A DNA stretch of 51,058 nucleotides from an uncultured Clostridia bacterium (lineage in GTDB: Bacteria; Bacillota; Clostridia; Christensenellales; CAG-917), in NCBI GenBank assembly GCA_944358385.1, contig CALVQW010000014.1, positions 1 through 51,058 of the forward strand, written 5' to 3'. The notes under the pieces were generated by a model that was given only the letters and a program-made list of their open reading frames with translations, made no database searches and had not been told where the DNA came from. A program made the position numbers and the translations under genes. The first letter of the stretch is position 1. Each line of letters begins with the position of its first letter. Below, one piece after another: positions 33,469 to 41,123 of this stretch.

Positions 33469-33646
33469 CCTGCGCGCACGGCTGGCTGTTGCTTTGTGCC
33501 TCGCACAACAGCATTTTTTTCACATCTCGCAATAGCATGGGAGCGCGGTGCTAAGCGCACGGCTGATTTTTGTCTTATATCACGTACAGCAGCATTTTAT
33601 TTACGTCCCGCAATAGCTTGGGAGCGCGAGGGTGTAACACCCTCGC
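33469..33646 (+). repeat. Two more ~80-bp repeat units with terminal palindrome
   Basis: Units start at 33469 and 33550 (81 bp apart). The first has the clearest hairpin: GCTGTTG, then GTGC, CTC, GCAC, AACAGC around 33484-33512. The second ends in GCGAGGGTGT/ACACCCTCGC (33626-33646). A TGGGGC/GCCCCA hairpin follows at about 33656-33670. Confidence 0.78.
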
Positions 33647-33744
33647 AAAGGGGTATGGGGCAAAGCCCCATTGCTATTCCCGCGCTTTCAGCGGCGTGTA
33701 CGGCGGCTAAGAGCCGACCTTACTTTGCCGCATTAGTATCGCGA

Positions 33745-33816
33745 CATGAAAATGAGAGAGCTTTGCGATAGTTCCGAAGGAACGAGGAGCGAAGCGAACG
33801 TCTCCGCATTTTCATG
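33745..33816. repeat. Palindromic element with CATGAAAATG ends
   Basis: CATGAAAATG (33745-33754) and CATTTTCATG (33807-33816) are perfect inverted ends around 52 bases that contain a GTTCC/GGAAC inner hairpin. No reading frame. It lies in the sequence downstream of tetR. Confidence 0.55.
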
Positions 33817-33928
33817 GCGCGAAGAGGAACACATTGCGCGCAGATTAACGCAAAGGCGCTTGAATAAGCGGCTTGGGCAAAATGAGCGCGATGTGTGACG
33901 AGCGCCCGCTATGACGAAGTGCGGTGAG

Positions 33929-33988
33929 CACGAGGAATGTAGTCGCCGCTTCATCGCAGGCGCATGCCGAGATGAACGCTTGGCGGCG
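33929..33988 (-). repeat. ~60-bp element directly behind tetR, copy 1
   Basis: Read on the minus strand from CGCCGCCAAGCGTTC (33988) to ATTCCTCGTG (33929), it begins six bases after the tetR stop. A second copy with about eight differences begins five bases after the helicase gene (50820-50878), in the same orientation relative to its gene. It is therefore probably a mobile or conserved 3'-untranslated element. Confidence 0.7.
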
Positions 33989-33993
33989 AAACA

Positions 33994-34587
33994 TTATGCG
34001 CAGTATTCGCAGAGGGTGATCTCCGCAAGAGTGCTGAGCTGCTGTTTGAGATCCTCCTCGGTGTAGCCCGGCTCTTCGAGCAGCCACCACTTGATGAGAG
34101 AGATGATGCCGCCGGCGAAGAACTCCGCAAGGATGTCCGCGGGGACTTTGCCCATGCCCGCTTTGGGTTTGGCTTTGCTGAGGCGATTGACGATGTTGTG
34201 GGTGAGGATCTCATGCACCTTGTCAAAGACGAGCGCGCTGTCCGCTTTGAGTATGATGGTGCGCAGGCGTTTGCGGTGTTGGGCGAGATAATTGATGCCC
34301 AATGCCATGACCTCATTGTAATAGGTGATGAGGTCATTTTCGCCGTGCGCCTGTTTGACCTGCTCGTGCAACCCGTACATGACGTCGCTGATGCACTTGT
34401 CGAGGAGCTGATACTTGTCCTCGAAATGGGTGTAGAAGGTGCCGCGGTTGATGAGCGCGCGGTCGCAGATGTCGATCACGGTGATCGAACCGAATGATTT
34501 TTCGTCGAGCAGTTCGTAGAAAGCGTCCACGATCGCCTTTTGAGTGCGCTGGATGCGCAGATCGGTCTTGTTTGAATTCTTAGCCAT
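33994..34587 (-). CDS. TetR/AcrR-family transcriptional regulator
   Basis: 197 residues. The N-terminal helix-turn-helix reads AIVDAFYELLDEKSFGSITV followed by ICDRALINRGTFYTHFEDK, the standard TetR arrangement (about residues 17-62). The C-terminal two thirds are helical and should bind a ligand, as in the TetR_C_33/DhaS-like group with a W-rich FFAGGIISLIKWWL segment near 157-170. GGAGGG precedes the start. It follows bioY by 14 bases and is probably co-transcribed with rocD and bioY; whether it controls them is unknown. Confidence 0.9.
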   Translation of the reverse strand: MAKNSNKTDLRIQRTQKAIVDAFYELLDEKSFGSITVIDICDRALINRGTFYTHFEDKYQLLDKCISDVMYGLHEQVKQAHGENDLITYYNEVMALGINYLAQHRKRLRTIILKADSALVFDKVHEILTHNIVNRLSKAKPKAGMGKVPADILAEFFAGGIISLIKWWLLEEPGYTEEDLKQQLSTLAEITLCEYCA

Positions 34588-34601
34588 TTATAAGCCCTCC
34601 G

Positions 34602-35201
34602 TCAGCTTAAATGTTTTATTCTTTTGAGGAAAGTCCCGCCGCCCTCGGATGAGGAAAAGGGGGACATTCTTTTTGCCGTCGCGTCCACGGCAAGCCATGC
34701 GAGCAGGACGGACAGGACGTCCTTTGCGATGTACGGCAACGAGACTGCCGCGGCGGACGCGAGCAGAGGCGTCCCCGCAACGAGGGAGTACTGCCCAATC
34801 CCCGCCAGATGACACGCCGCCACGCCTGCGACGGACAGGACGGCTGCCGCCGCGGGATGCCTCACCCCGCGCGCACTGCCCGTCAACGCGACGAGAGGGA
34901 GAAAACCCCAGACGAACCCGCCCGTGAGCGACACCAACTTGTACGCACCTCCCGTGAACCCCGCGAACACCGGCGCACCGCACGCGCCCAGCGCGATGTA
35001 GACCGCGACGGCGAACACGCCGTATTTCCGCCCCAGAAAGAACCCTGCCGCCGCCACGGCGAACGTTTGCAGCGTGAGCGGCACGCCCGAAGGCAACGGG
35101 ATGCTGATCTGCGATAAAACGGCGGTTAAAGCCGCAAATAATGCCACATAAACCAGCTTTTTCGTCCTTTCGAGGGGTGTTATCTTTTTCCTGCGTATCA
35201 T
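34602..35201 (-). CDS. bioY: BioY-type biotin transporter substrate-binding subunit
   Basis: 199 residues from the ATG at 35201, which overlaps the rocD stop by ATGA. It has about six membrane spans and BioY features: VALFAALTAVLSQISIPLP near 18-36, PLTLQTFAVAAAGFFLGRKYG near 41-61, and a GGAYKLVSLTGGFVWGF segment near 84-100. BioY is the S component of an energy-coupling-factor transporter and binds biotin; the ATPase and T subunits are not encoded here. The C-terminal tail (TAKRMSPFSSSEGGG) is long and polar. Pairing with an ornithine aminotransferase is unusual. Confidence 0.9.
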   Translation of the reverse strand: MIRRKKITPLERTKKLVYVALFAALTAVLSQISIPLPSGVPLTLQTFAVAAAGFFLGRKYGVFAVAVYIALGACGAPVFAGFTGGAYKLVSLTGGFVWGFLPLVALTGSARGVRHPAAAAVLSVAGVAACHLAGIGQYSLVAGTPLLASAAAVSLPYIAKDVLSVLLAWLAVDATAKRMSPFSSSEGGGTFLKRIKHLS

Positions 35202-36409
35202 TGCGACAGTGCTGCTTTTATGCGTCGGATAGCCTCGTCCAGCTGCTCGTCGGGGATGTTGACGGGAGGTGCGAAACGTATCGTCCTCTCGTGCGTCTCC
35301 TTGGCGAGGATGCCGTGCCGCATGAGTTTTGCCACATAAGGCGCGGCAGGGATGCGGAATTCCACACCCGTCATCAACCCTCGTCCGCGCACTTGAAGGA
35401 TGTCCTCGTTCTTTACGAAAGAAAGCTCTTTCAGGAACTTCTCTCCCTTCCTTCTCGCAAGCGCGGGATAGTCGTCGCGCACGAGTATTTCCATGGCTTT
35501 GAGGGCGACTGCGCAGGCGAGCGGATTGCCCCCGAACGTCGAACCGTGCGAACCCGGCTCGAACACGCCGAGGATGTCTTTGTCCGCCGCGACCGCACTG
35601 ACGGGCATTATCCCGCCACCGAGTGCTTTGCCGAGGATGTATACGTCGGGGACGACTCCCTCGTGGTCGCACGCGAACATATCCCCTGTCCGCGCGAACC
35701 CCGTCTGCACCTCGTCCGCGAGCATGAGTATGCCGTGGCGGGAACATATCTCCCGCACCGCTTTAAGATAGCCATCGGGCGGAAGGATGACGCCCGCCTC
35801 TCCCTGGATAGGCTCGAAGAGGAACGCCACCGTATCGGGCGTGATCGCCCTTTCCAACGCCTCCGCGTCTCCGTATCTCACGACGTCGAACCCTTCGGTG
35901 AAGGGGGCGAACCCTCTGCGCGCGGACTCGTCCGTACTCATACTGACGACGGTGACCGTCCTGCCGTGAAAGTTGTTTTCGCAGCAAATGATGCGCTGTC
36001 TGCCCTCCGGCACGCCCTTGACGAACGCGCCCCAACGCCTTGCGGTCTTTATGGCGGTCTCCACCGCCTCCGCGCCCGTGTTCATCGGGAGCACCGCTTC
36101 CTTGCCGGTGAGGGCGGCAAGTCTCTCGCAAAACTCTCCCGTCAGATCGTTGTAAAACGCGCGGGAAGTGAGCGTCACGCGGTCGAGCTGCTCCTTTGCC
36201 GCCGCCACGATCTCGGGATGACGATGCCCGAAATTGAGCGCGCTGTAAGCGGAGAGCATGTCGAAATACTCCCTGCCGTCCACATCCGTGACGCGCGCAC
36301 CCTCACCCGTCGCAATGACGACGTGTTTGGGCGCGTAATTGTGTGCGCAATAGTTTTCCGTCTGCGCGATGATGCGCTCCGACTCCGAAACACGACTTTC
36401 TTTCGTAAT
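35198..36409 (-). CDS. rocD: Ornithine-oxoacid aminotransferase, probably with an ATT start
   Basis: About 403 residues from codon ATT at 36409. The frame extends upstream, but its only ATGs (36526, 36520) lie before or inside the -10 of a good promoter, and no in-frame ATG, GTG or TTG exists between the predicted transcript start and this ATT. AAAGGAG stands just upstream, and a start here aligns with the N-terminus and 401-residue length of Bacillus RocD. Class III PLP signatures: ENYCAHNY, MLSAYSALNFGHRHP, NTGAEAVETAIK, the D of LADEVQTGFARTG and the PLP lysine in LGKALGGGIMPVSAV. It converts ornithine plus 2-oxoglutarate to glutamate semialdehyde plus glutamate. Confidence 0.85.
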   Translation of the reverse strand: MTKESRVSESERIIAQTENYCAHNYAPKHVVIATGEGARVTDVDGREYFDMLSAYSALNFGHRHPEIVAAAKEQLDRVTLTSRAFYNDLTGEFCERLAALTGKEAVLPMNTGAEAVETAIKTARRWGAFVKGVPEGRQRIICCENNFHGRTVTVVSMSTDESARRGFAPFTEGFDVVRYGDAEALERAITPDTVAFLFEPIQGEAGVILPPDGYLKAVREICSRHGILMLADEVQTGFARTGDMFACDHEGVVPDVYILGKALGGGIMPVSAVAADKDILGVFEPGSHGSTFGGNPLACAVALKAMEILVRDDYPALARRKGEKFLKELSFVKNEDILQVRGRGLMTGVEFRIPAAPYVAKLMRHGILAKETHERTIRFAPPVNIPDEQLDEAIRRIKAALSQ

Positions 36410-36508
36410 TTTCTCCTTTGCCGCGCGCCTTAAAAAAACCGCCCCCGAAGACGCGAATTCCCCTGGTGCAAGCGAGCGTGCGGCTGCATGGACCGCACCT
36501 ATGTTTAC

Positions 36509-36537
36509 ATCATATGCCATAATCATACACAGGTCAA
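36509..36537 (-). promoter_or_regulatory. SigA promoter of rocD-bioY-tetR
   Basis: On the minus strand TTGACC (36537-36532), 17-bp spacer and TATGAT (36514-36509). The predicted start is near 36502, which excludes the upstream ATGs as rocD starts. Confidence 0.72.
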
Positions 36538-36635
36538 CTGCGTGTCGGGTTTTTCATACTCATTTTAATAAAACTCCGCATTTGCCGAAAATTTCGTTTT
36601 TTTCGTACATCATTGCATTTAACCCCCTTTTCGCC

Positions 36636-36664
36636 TTGATTCTGCGGAAAAAAAGTTGTATAAT
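36636..36664 (+). promoter_or_regulatory. SigA promoter of the SDR gene
   Basis: TTGATT (36636-36641), 17-bp spacer, perfect TATAAT (36659-36664); the start codon lies 39 bp downstream. Divergent from the rocD promoter. Confidence 0.72.
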
Positions 36665-36703
36665 CTTTCTCAAATATAAAATATAGTGAGGAAACGGAGC
36701 TTT

Positions 36704-37501
36704 ATGCCCGACAAAGCACAGGACAAAGTGGTCGTCGTCACGGGCGCGACCGCGGGCATCGGGAAAGCCGCAGCCGCTCTCTTCAAAGCGCGCGGCGCGA
36801 AGGTGGTGTGTCTGGCGCGCAGGACCACGCCGGAATTCGACTGCATCCCCACCGACGTCACCGACCGCGATGCGGTGCGCGCGGCAGTGAGTGCCGTCCG
36901 CGAGAAGTACGGCAGGATAGACATCCTCGTCAACAATGCGGGCATGGGCATATCGGGTGCCGCGGAGGACACCGACGACGCCGCGGTGCGCAAGATCTTC
37001 GAACTCAACTTTTTCGGCGTGCTGAACGTCATCCGCGAAGTCGTCCCCGTCATGCGCGAGAACGGAGGCGGGACCATAGTCAACGTGAGTTCCGTCGCGG
37101 CGGAACTCGCCATCCCCTTCCAATCCTTCTATTCCGCCACCAAAGCCGCCGTCTCCTCTCTTTCGGCGGCACTGAGGAACGAACTTGCCCCCTTCCGCAT
37201 CAAAGTGACCGCGGTGCTGCCCGGCGATGTCAGGACGGATTTCACCGCTTCCCGCGAAAAGAACGTGACGGACAACCCCGCCTACGGCGACAGGGTGAAG
37301 AGGTCCGTGGCGGTGATGGAACGCGACGAGAAGAACGGGATGTCCCCCGACGTCATCGCCCGCATCATAGTGCGCTCCGCACTTTCCGCGCATCCGCCCG
37401 TGAGCAGAGTGGGCGGGTGGAAATATGTGCTGCTGGTGCGTCTCGCGCACATCCTTCCCGCGAGGTTGGTGTCGTACATTCTGGGCAAGATGTATGCCTA
37501 A
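36704..37501 (+). CDS. Short-chain dehydrogenase/reductase
   Basis: 265 residues from the ATG at 36704; GGAG lies six bases upstream, while an in-frame GTG at 36686 lacks a site. Classical SDR motifs: VVVTGATAGIGKAAA (about 10-24, NAD(P) binding), NNAGMGISG near 80-88, catalytic Ser in NVSSVAAELA near 126-135 and YSATKAAVSSL (YxxxK, about 142-152). The C-terminus has an amphipathic or membrane-like segment (YVLLVRLAHILPARLVSYIL), seen in SDRs acting on lipids or sterols. The substrate is unknown. It has its own promoter. Confidence 0.88.
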   Translation: MPDKAQDKVVVVTGATAGIGKAAAALFKARGAKVVCLARRTTPEFDCIPTDVTDRDAVRAAVSAVREKYGRIDILVNNAGMGISGAAEDTDDAAVRKIFELNFFGVLNVIREVVPVMRENGGGTIVNVSSVAAELAIPFQSFYSATKAAVSSLSAALRNELAPFRIKVTAVLPGDVRTDFTASREKNVTDNPAYGDRVKRSVAVMERDEKNGMSPDVIARIIVRSALSAHPPVSRVGGWKYVLLVRLAHILPARLVSYILGKMYA

Positions 37502-37616
37502 ACGCATTGAAAAGAGGTGAAACGCCGTCAAATCGTCGGTTTAATACTTCTTTAAGATAAGGATAAAATAATTTAACAGCAAAATTACTTAACTGCTGTC
37601 CGGGAGAAATAACCGT

Positions 37617-38300
37617 ATGAGAATTTTGTTGGTCGAGGACGAAAAAGATCTTTCCCGCGCCGTTGCAAAGATGCTGACTAAAGACGGCTATGACGTGGAC
37701 TGCGTCTACGACGGAGTGGACGGACTCAGCTTCTCGCTCTCCGGGCTTTACGATCTCATCATGCTGGATGTGATCATGCCCAAGATGAACGGCTTTGAAG
37801 TGTTGTCCGAGCTTCGCCGCAAAAAGGTGGAGACTCCCATCCTCATGCTCACCGCCCTGGGCGACGAGCAGGACAAGATCGCGGGGCTGGACCGCGGCGC
37901 AGACGATTACGTCTCCAAACCCTTCTCTTTTGACGAACTTGCGGCGCGCATACGCGCTCTGTTGCGCAGACGCGGCAAGCTGGTGACGGACAACAAGCTG
38001 GAATATGCCGAAGCCACTCTCGATCTCACCACCTACACCCTCTCCACCCCCAAGGGCGAGATAGGGCTGACCGCAAAGGAATTCGAGCTGCTGAGATATA
38101 TGTTCGAGTACCCCAACTTCGTGGCGGGCAAAGAGGATCTCATCCTGAAAGCGTGGGGGCTGGACAGCGACTTCGAGTCCAACAACCTCGAAGTGTACAT
38201 CTCCTTCATCCGCAAAAAGCTCAACCACCTCGACGCGTCCTTCACGATAGAGGCGGTGCGCGGAGTGGGCTACCGTTTCGTCCCCCGCAAGAAAAACTGA
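37617..38300 (+). CDS. OmpR-family response regulator
   Basis: 227 residues. The receiver domain (1-118) has the acidic pair in VEDEKD, the phospho-acceptor Asp in MLDVIMPKMNGFEV (about 51) and the Lys of DDYVSKPFSF (about 101). The winged-helix domain (about 125-225) contains GLTAKEFELLRYMF and RGVGYRFVP. The upstream AT-rich gap contains an AACAGCA/TGCTGT inverted repeat (around 37578-37600) close to the start, a possible autoregulatory site. The sensor kinase follows after an intrinsic terminator. Confidence 0.95.
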   Translation: MRILLVEDEKDLSRAVAKMLTKDGYDVDCVYDGVDGLSFSLSGLYDLIMLDVIMPKMNGFEVLSELRRKKVETPILMLTALGDEQDKIAGLDRGADDYVSKPFSFDELAARIRALLRRRGKLVTDNKLEYAEATLDLTTYTLSTPKGEIGLTAKEFELLRYMFEYPNFVAGKEDLILKAWGLDSDFESNNLEVYISFIRKKLNHLDASFTIEAVRGVGYRFVPRKKN

Positions 38301-38304
38301 ACTC

Positions 38305-38335
38305 AAACGCCGCGCCGAGGCGCGGCGTTTTTCTT
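38305..38335 (+). terminator. Terminator between response regulator and histidine kinase genes
   Basis: A GC-rich stem of about 11-12 bp (AAACGCCGCGCC/GGCGCGGCGTTT, 38305-38330) with TTTTTCTT directly after. It probably reduces kinase expression relative to the regulator. Confidence 0.82.
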
Positions 38336-38412
38336 CCCGCAAGGTGTGATGAAACGCTCAAAAACGTGTTTTATCGCACCGAAATGCGGAAGTAAACATC
38401 ACGGTCTGCAAA

Positions 38413-39735
38413 ATGGAAGCTTCGCTGAAAAAACTCAGGATAAAGTTCACCGCATCCATGGGGCTGCTGTCGGGAATACTGCTGCTCCTGCTTTCCGGCA
38501 TCCTTTGCACCGCGGTCTTTCTCTCTGCCGAGCTGACTTCCTCCACCGTGCTGGAAACCATGGTCGACCGTCCCATGGACGAGATAGTCGACGACATGGG
38601 CAGACCTTGTTTCCTCTTTTACGTCACGCCCGAAGGCACCAGGCGCGTCTCCCCCGCCTATGAGGACAGACTCAGCGTCTACGGCGAGAACAAAGAGGAC
38701 ATCATGCGGGCAGCCGTCATCAAGGGCAACGGCAAATTCAAGTGCAACGGGTTCTATTTCCGCGTGCAGTCCGAGCGCGAACAGGACGGCTCCGTGGCTT
38801 ACGCCGTCATCGACCGCACCTCGGACAGGCAGAATCTGGTCACCGTCGCGTCCCTGGTCGTGCTCATCTACATCACCTCCCTCATAGTGGCGGTGCTCTT
38901 CTTCTATCTCTACTCCTCCTACGCGCTCGCGCCCGTGGCGGAGTCCATGAAAAAACAGCGCGACCTCATCGCCAACGCTTCCCACGAGCTGAAAACTCCC
39001 CTCACCGTCATAGCCACCAATCTCGCCGTCATGAAGTCCGAGCCGCATTCCACCATAGAGGAGAATGCTAAGTGGATGGATGCCATCGAGGCGCAGATCA
39101 AGCGCATGAACGGGTTGATCGTCAGCATGCTCCAGCTCTCCAAAATGGAGAATGTCCCCATCACCCCCGCGGACGTGGACCTCAGCGAAGTGACGGAAGG
39201 CGCGTGCCTCGGATTCGATGCGCTGTGCTTCGAGAAGGGGTTGCGTCTCATCACCAAGATCGCACCCGGCATACACGTCATGGGCGACCGCGACGCGCTG
39301 GAAAGGCTGGTGGCAAGCCTCATCGACAACGCCACCAAATATTGCAAAGCCCACGGCAAGATAGGTCTCAGACTCACCGCCGACAACAGACGCGCCCGCC
39401 TTTGCGTCATGAACACGGGCGAAGCGGTATCCGAGGAGGACGCCAAACACGTCTTTGACCGTTTCTATCGCTCGGACGGCGCGAGGAGCAACCCGGACGG
39501 CAACAGCTTCGGGCTGGGGCTTGCCATCGCCCGCGCCACCGTCACCGCGCACGGCGGCAACATCGTCTGCCGCGGCATAGAAGGCAAAGGCACCGTGTTC
39601 GAGGTCACCCTCCCCCTCGCCAAGAACTCCGCACGCAAGACGGAACAGAACGGCTCAACGCCCGTCAACGACTCCGCAGCCCTGCCTGCGGACGATGACG
39701 ACAGCTGCCTCCTACCTCCGCCCGACGAGGACTGA
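38413..39735 (+). CDS. Two-component sensor histidine kinase
   Basis: 440 residues. Membrane spans at about 16-38 and 143-167 enclose an extracellular domain of about 100 residues. There is no evident HAMP domain; the second span leads almost directly into the dimerisation helix with phospho-acceptor His191 in NASHELKTPLTV. The ATPase domain follows with the N box LIDNATKYCK near 304-313 and the G box SFGLGLAIARATV near 366-378. The C-terminal 40 residues (from about 400) are an acidic Ser/Asp-rich tail with no known role. Partner of the preceding OmpR-type regulator; the stimulus is not evident. Confidence 0.93.
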   Translation: MEASLKKLRIKFTASMGLLSGILLLLLSGILCTAVFLSAELTSSTVLETMVDRPMDEIVDDMGRPCFLFYVTPEGTRRVSPAYEDRLSVYGENKEDIMRAAVIKGNGKFKCNGFYFRVQSEREQDGSVAYAVIDRTSDRQNLVTVASLVVLIYITSLIVAVLFFYLYSSYALAPVAESMKKQRDLIANASHELKTPLTVIATNLAVMKSEPHSTIEENAKWMDAIEAQIKRMNGLIVSMLQLSKMENVPITPADVDLSEVTEGACLGFDALCFEKGLRLITKIAPGIHVMGDRDALERLVASLIDNATKYCKAHGKIGLRLTADNRRARLCVMNTGEAVSEEDAKHVFDRFYRSDGARSNPDGNSFGLGLAIARATVTAHGGNIVCRGIEGKGTVFEVTLPLAKNSARKTEQNGSTPVNDSAALPADDDDSCLLPPPDED

Positions 39736-39750
39736 CACACCGCCGCTTGC

Positions 39751-39780
39751 GGGAAGGGCTTGCCCCTTCCCTTTTTCTTT
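39751..39780 (+). terminator. Terminator behind the histidine kinase gene
   Basis: GGGAAGGG (39751-39758) pairs with CCCTTCCC (39764-39771), followed by TTTTTCTTT. Confidence 0.82.
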
Positions 39781-40370
39781 CCCCCAAAATCGCCGTCCCC
39801 GCACACGACATTTCCTTCCCTCACGATCACGTCCGCGCCCACTCTCCCGCCCTCCCGAATGCCCTCCGCCGCACACCTGTCGCGTGAGCGTACAAAGCCT
39901 GCGAAAAAGACCTTTCTTTCACAGACGTTTAATGTTTATGTAATGCGTTTAATGTTAATGAAAGTTTGCATCCCTACTGTTTAGTGGCTTTTTCGAGGGC
40001 AAATTACAAATTTCTAAAATTTTTTCTAAGAAAAATTTTTATTTAATTTTTATTTAAAAGTGCCGTTTTACATTGTAGTCAAAGAGAGCGATCTCTTCCC
40101 CACATAACTTGCACCTCCTCTGCCAAAACAGTGCAAGCCCAAAAGCGAACTTCCCCATTCTATGCTGATTTCTTAAGCCCTTATAATACTCCGGCAGAGG
40201 CCAGAAACACTCGCACCCGCGAGTGTTTTTGATTCCCCGCCACCCAACAAAAATCACCCCCACCGCAACGCACAACGATCCCCGGACCTCGGTGCTGCGC
40301 TCAATTAGTCGCCGTCCTGCGGCTCCGAAACCGTCTCCGAAAGAGAGACGTCGGGTTCAAGCACGCCCGA
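39781..40370. other. Gene-poor region with an AT-rich island
   Basis: Positions about 39915-40075 are far more AT-rich than the rest of the window, with near-direct repeats of GTTTAATGTTTATG/GTTTAATGTTAATG and several A/T runs. Around 40330-40355 a CCGTCTCCGAA...GAGAGACGTCG segment resembles 40820-40845, so related sequence flanks the long repeat copy B on both sides. I see no convincing gene. Confidence 0.5.
40054..40275 (-). CDS. Doubtful 73-codon frame with a CxxC motif
   Basis: A minus-strand frame whose middle reads FWPLPEYYKGLRNQHRMGK and which ends with a CKLCGEE motif. It lacks a convincing start and ribosome site, and a GGAGG followed by ATG lies inside it in another frame. The peptide resembles short 'hypothetical proteins' that I recall as translations of a repeated DNA element in clostridial genomes. 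More likely a repeat than a gene. Confidence 0.2.
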   Translation of the reverse strand: MCVAVGVIFVGWRGIKNTRGCECFWPLPEYYKGLRNQHRMGKFAFGLALFWQRRCKLCGEEIALFDYNVKRHF

Positions 40371-40831
40371 TCAAAGTGTGCGTCGTACTCGGAAAATATA
40401 AAACAGGCTGACGTCCTCTGACAGGCTAGTAAGATACCCCCTACTTCCCTTCGGGATAAAGTCTTGTCCTCTGACATGGGAGTTAGATGCCCCCTCCTCC
40501 CCTACGGGACTCCTCCCCCACTCGGAATAGAGTTCACTCCTCCCAAAATGCGGGACTAACTTTTGAATTTTACCAAAAATTTTGGTAATCGCACTCACAT
40601 AACTAAGCGGATGCCGGTACCGGCTGAGCATCGCTCGTGGGGCGAGGAGGGCGACTCGACGCGCACGAGCGACATCTCTATTTAAGTGTTCGTCTAGCTT
40701 GCGAGGTCGCAATTTTTACCCCACCGAAACTTTTTTCGGTGGGGACCCCGACTTGCCGCGACTTTCAAGCGCGGGCGCAAGACGCCCGCGGTGAAAGTTT
40801 GGCTTTGCGGCGCGTAGTTCCGTCTCCGAAT
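40371..40831 (-). repeat. Long dispersed repeat, copy B (inverted relative to 1-445)
   Basis: Read on the minus strand from 40831 it follows copy A closely for about 140 bases, then in blocks to the shared GTACGACGCACACTTTGA-like end near 40371. Differences: a TTACCAAAA/TTTTGGTAA hairpin (around 40569-40589) stands where copy A has a CATAAAG/CTTTATG hairpin, a GCCGGTACCGGC palindrome (around 40613-40624) replaces another variable segment, and a CCTCTGACA...GGG module is present twice (40414-40450 and 40467-40510) but once in copy A. Confidence 0.8.
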
Positions 40832-40871
40832 GAGAGGCGTCGTGCTCGGGGACGCTCCTGCTGCAAATCCA

Positions 40872-40998
40872 CTGAACGCCGCCATTTGGATGAAGAACAA
40901 GGAAAAAACCCTGCCGAGAGGCGGAGCGTACATTGGCGTACATGAGCATCTACGGCAGGGGCTTTGACAATGCAGATCGCTGGACTAACGCTAATTCG
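40872..40998 (+). mobile_element. Degenerate MITE-like hairpin element
   Basis: It begins with CTGAACGCCGCCATTT (40872), the same terminus as the intact element that follows immediately, and contains a CCCTGCCG/CGGCAGGG stem and a CGTAC/GTACG-like inner pair. Its right terminal repeat is lost or diverged. Confidence 0.6.
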
Positions 40999-41123
40999 CT
41001 GAACGCCGCCATTTTGCGTCAGACAAGGAAGATGCCCTGCCGCGGGTGCGTGGCGTACTTTCCGTACGTGAGCAATCGCGGCAGGGCGTCTGACGCAGTA
41101 TCACACAAAATGGCGGCGTTCAG
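40999..41123 (+). mobile_element. MITE-like 125-bp hairpin element at the end of galE
   Basis: Perfect 18-bp terminal inverted repeats (CTGAACGCCGCCATTTTG at 40999-41016 and complement at 41106-41123). Inside are further paired arms: CGTCAGA/TCTGACG, GCCCTGCCGCG/CGCGGCAGGGC and GTAC/GTAC. Almost the whole element folds into one hairpin. It has no coding capacity. Its right end provides the stop codon of galE. No target-site duplication is obvious. Confidence 0.75.

Noticed and set aside
32848..33646. The ~80-bp repeats as a CRISPR array
   Set aside because: Units are contiguous, longer than CRISPR repeats, diverged from each other and without unique spacers; no cas genes are present.
40340..40372. 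GTTCAAGC within a CGGG/CCCG stem as a tRNA T-arm
   Set aside because: The loop is too long and no acceptor, D or anticodon arms can be found around it.
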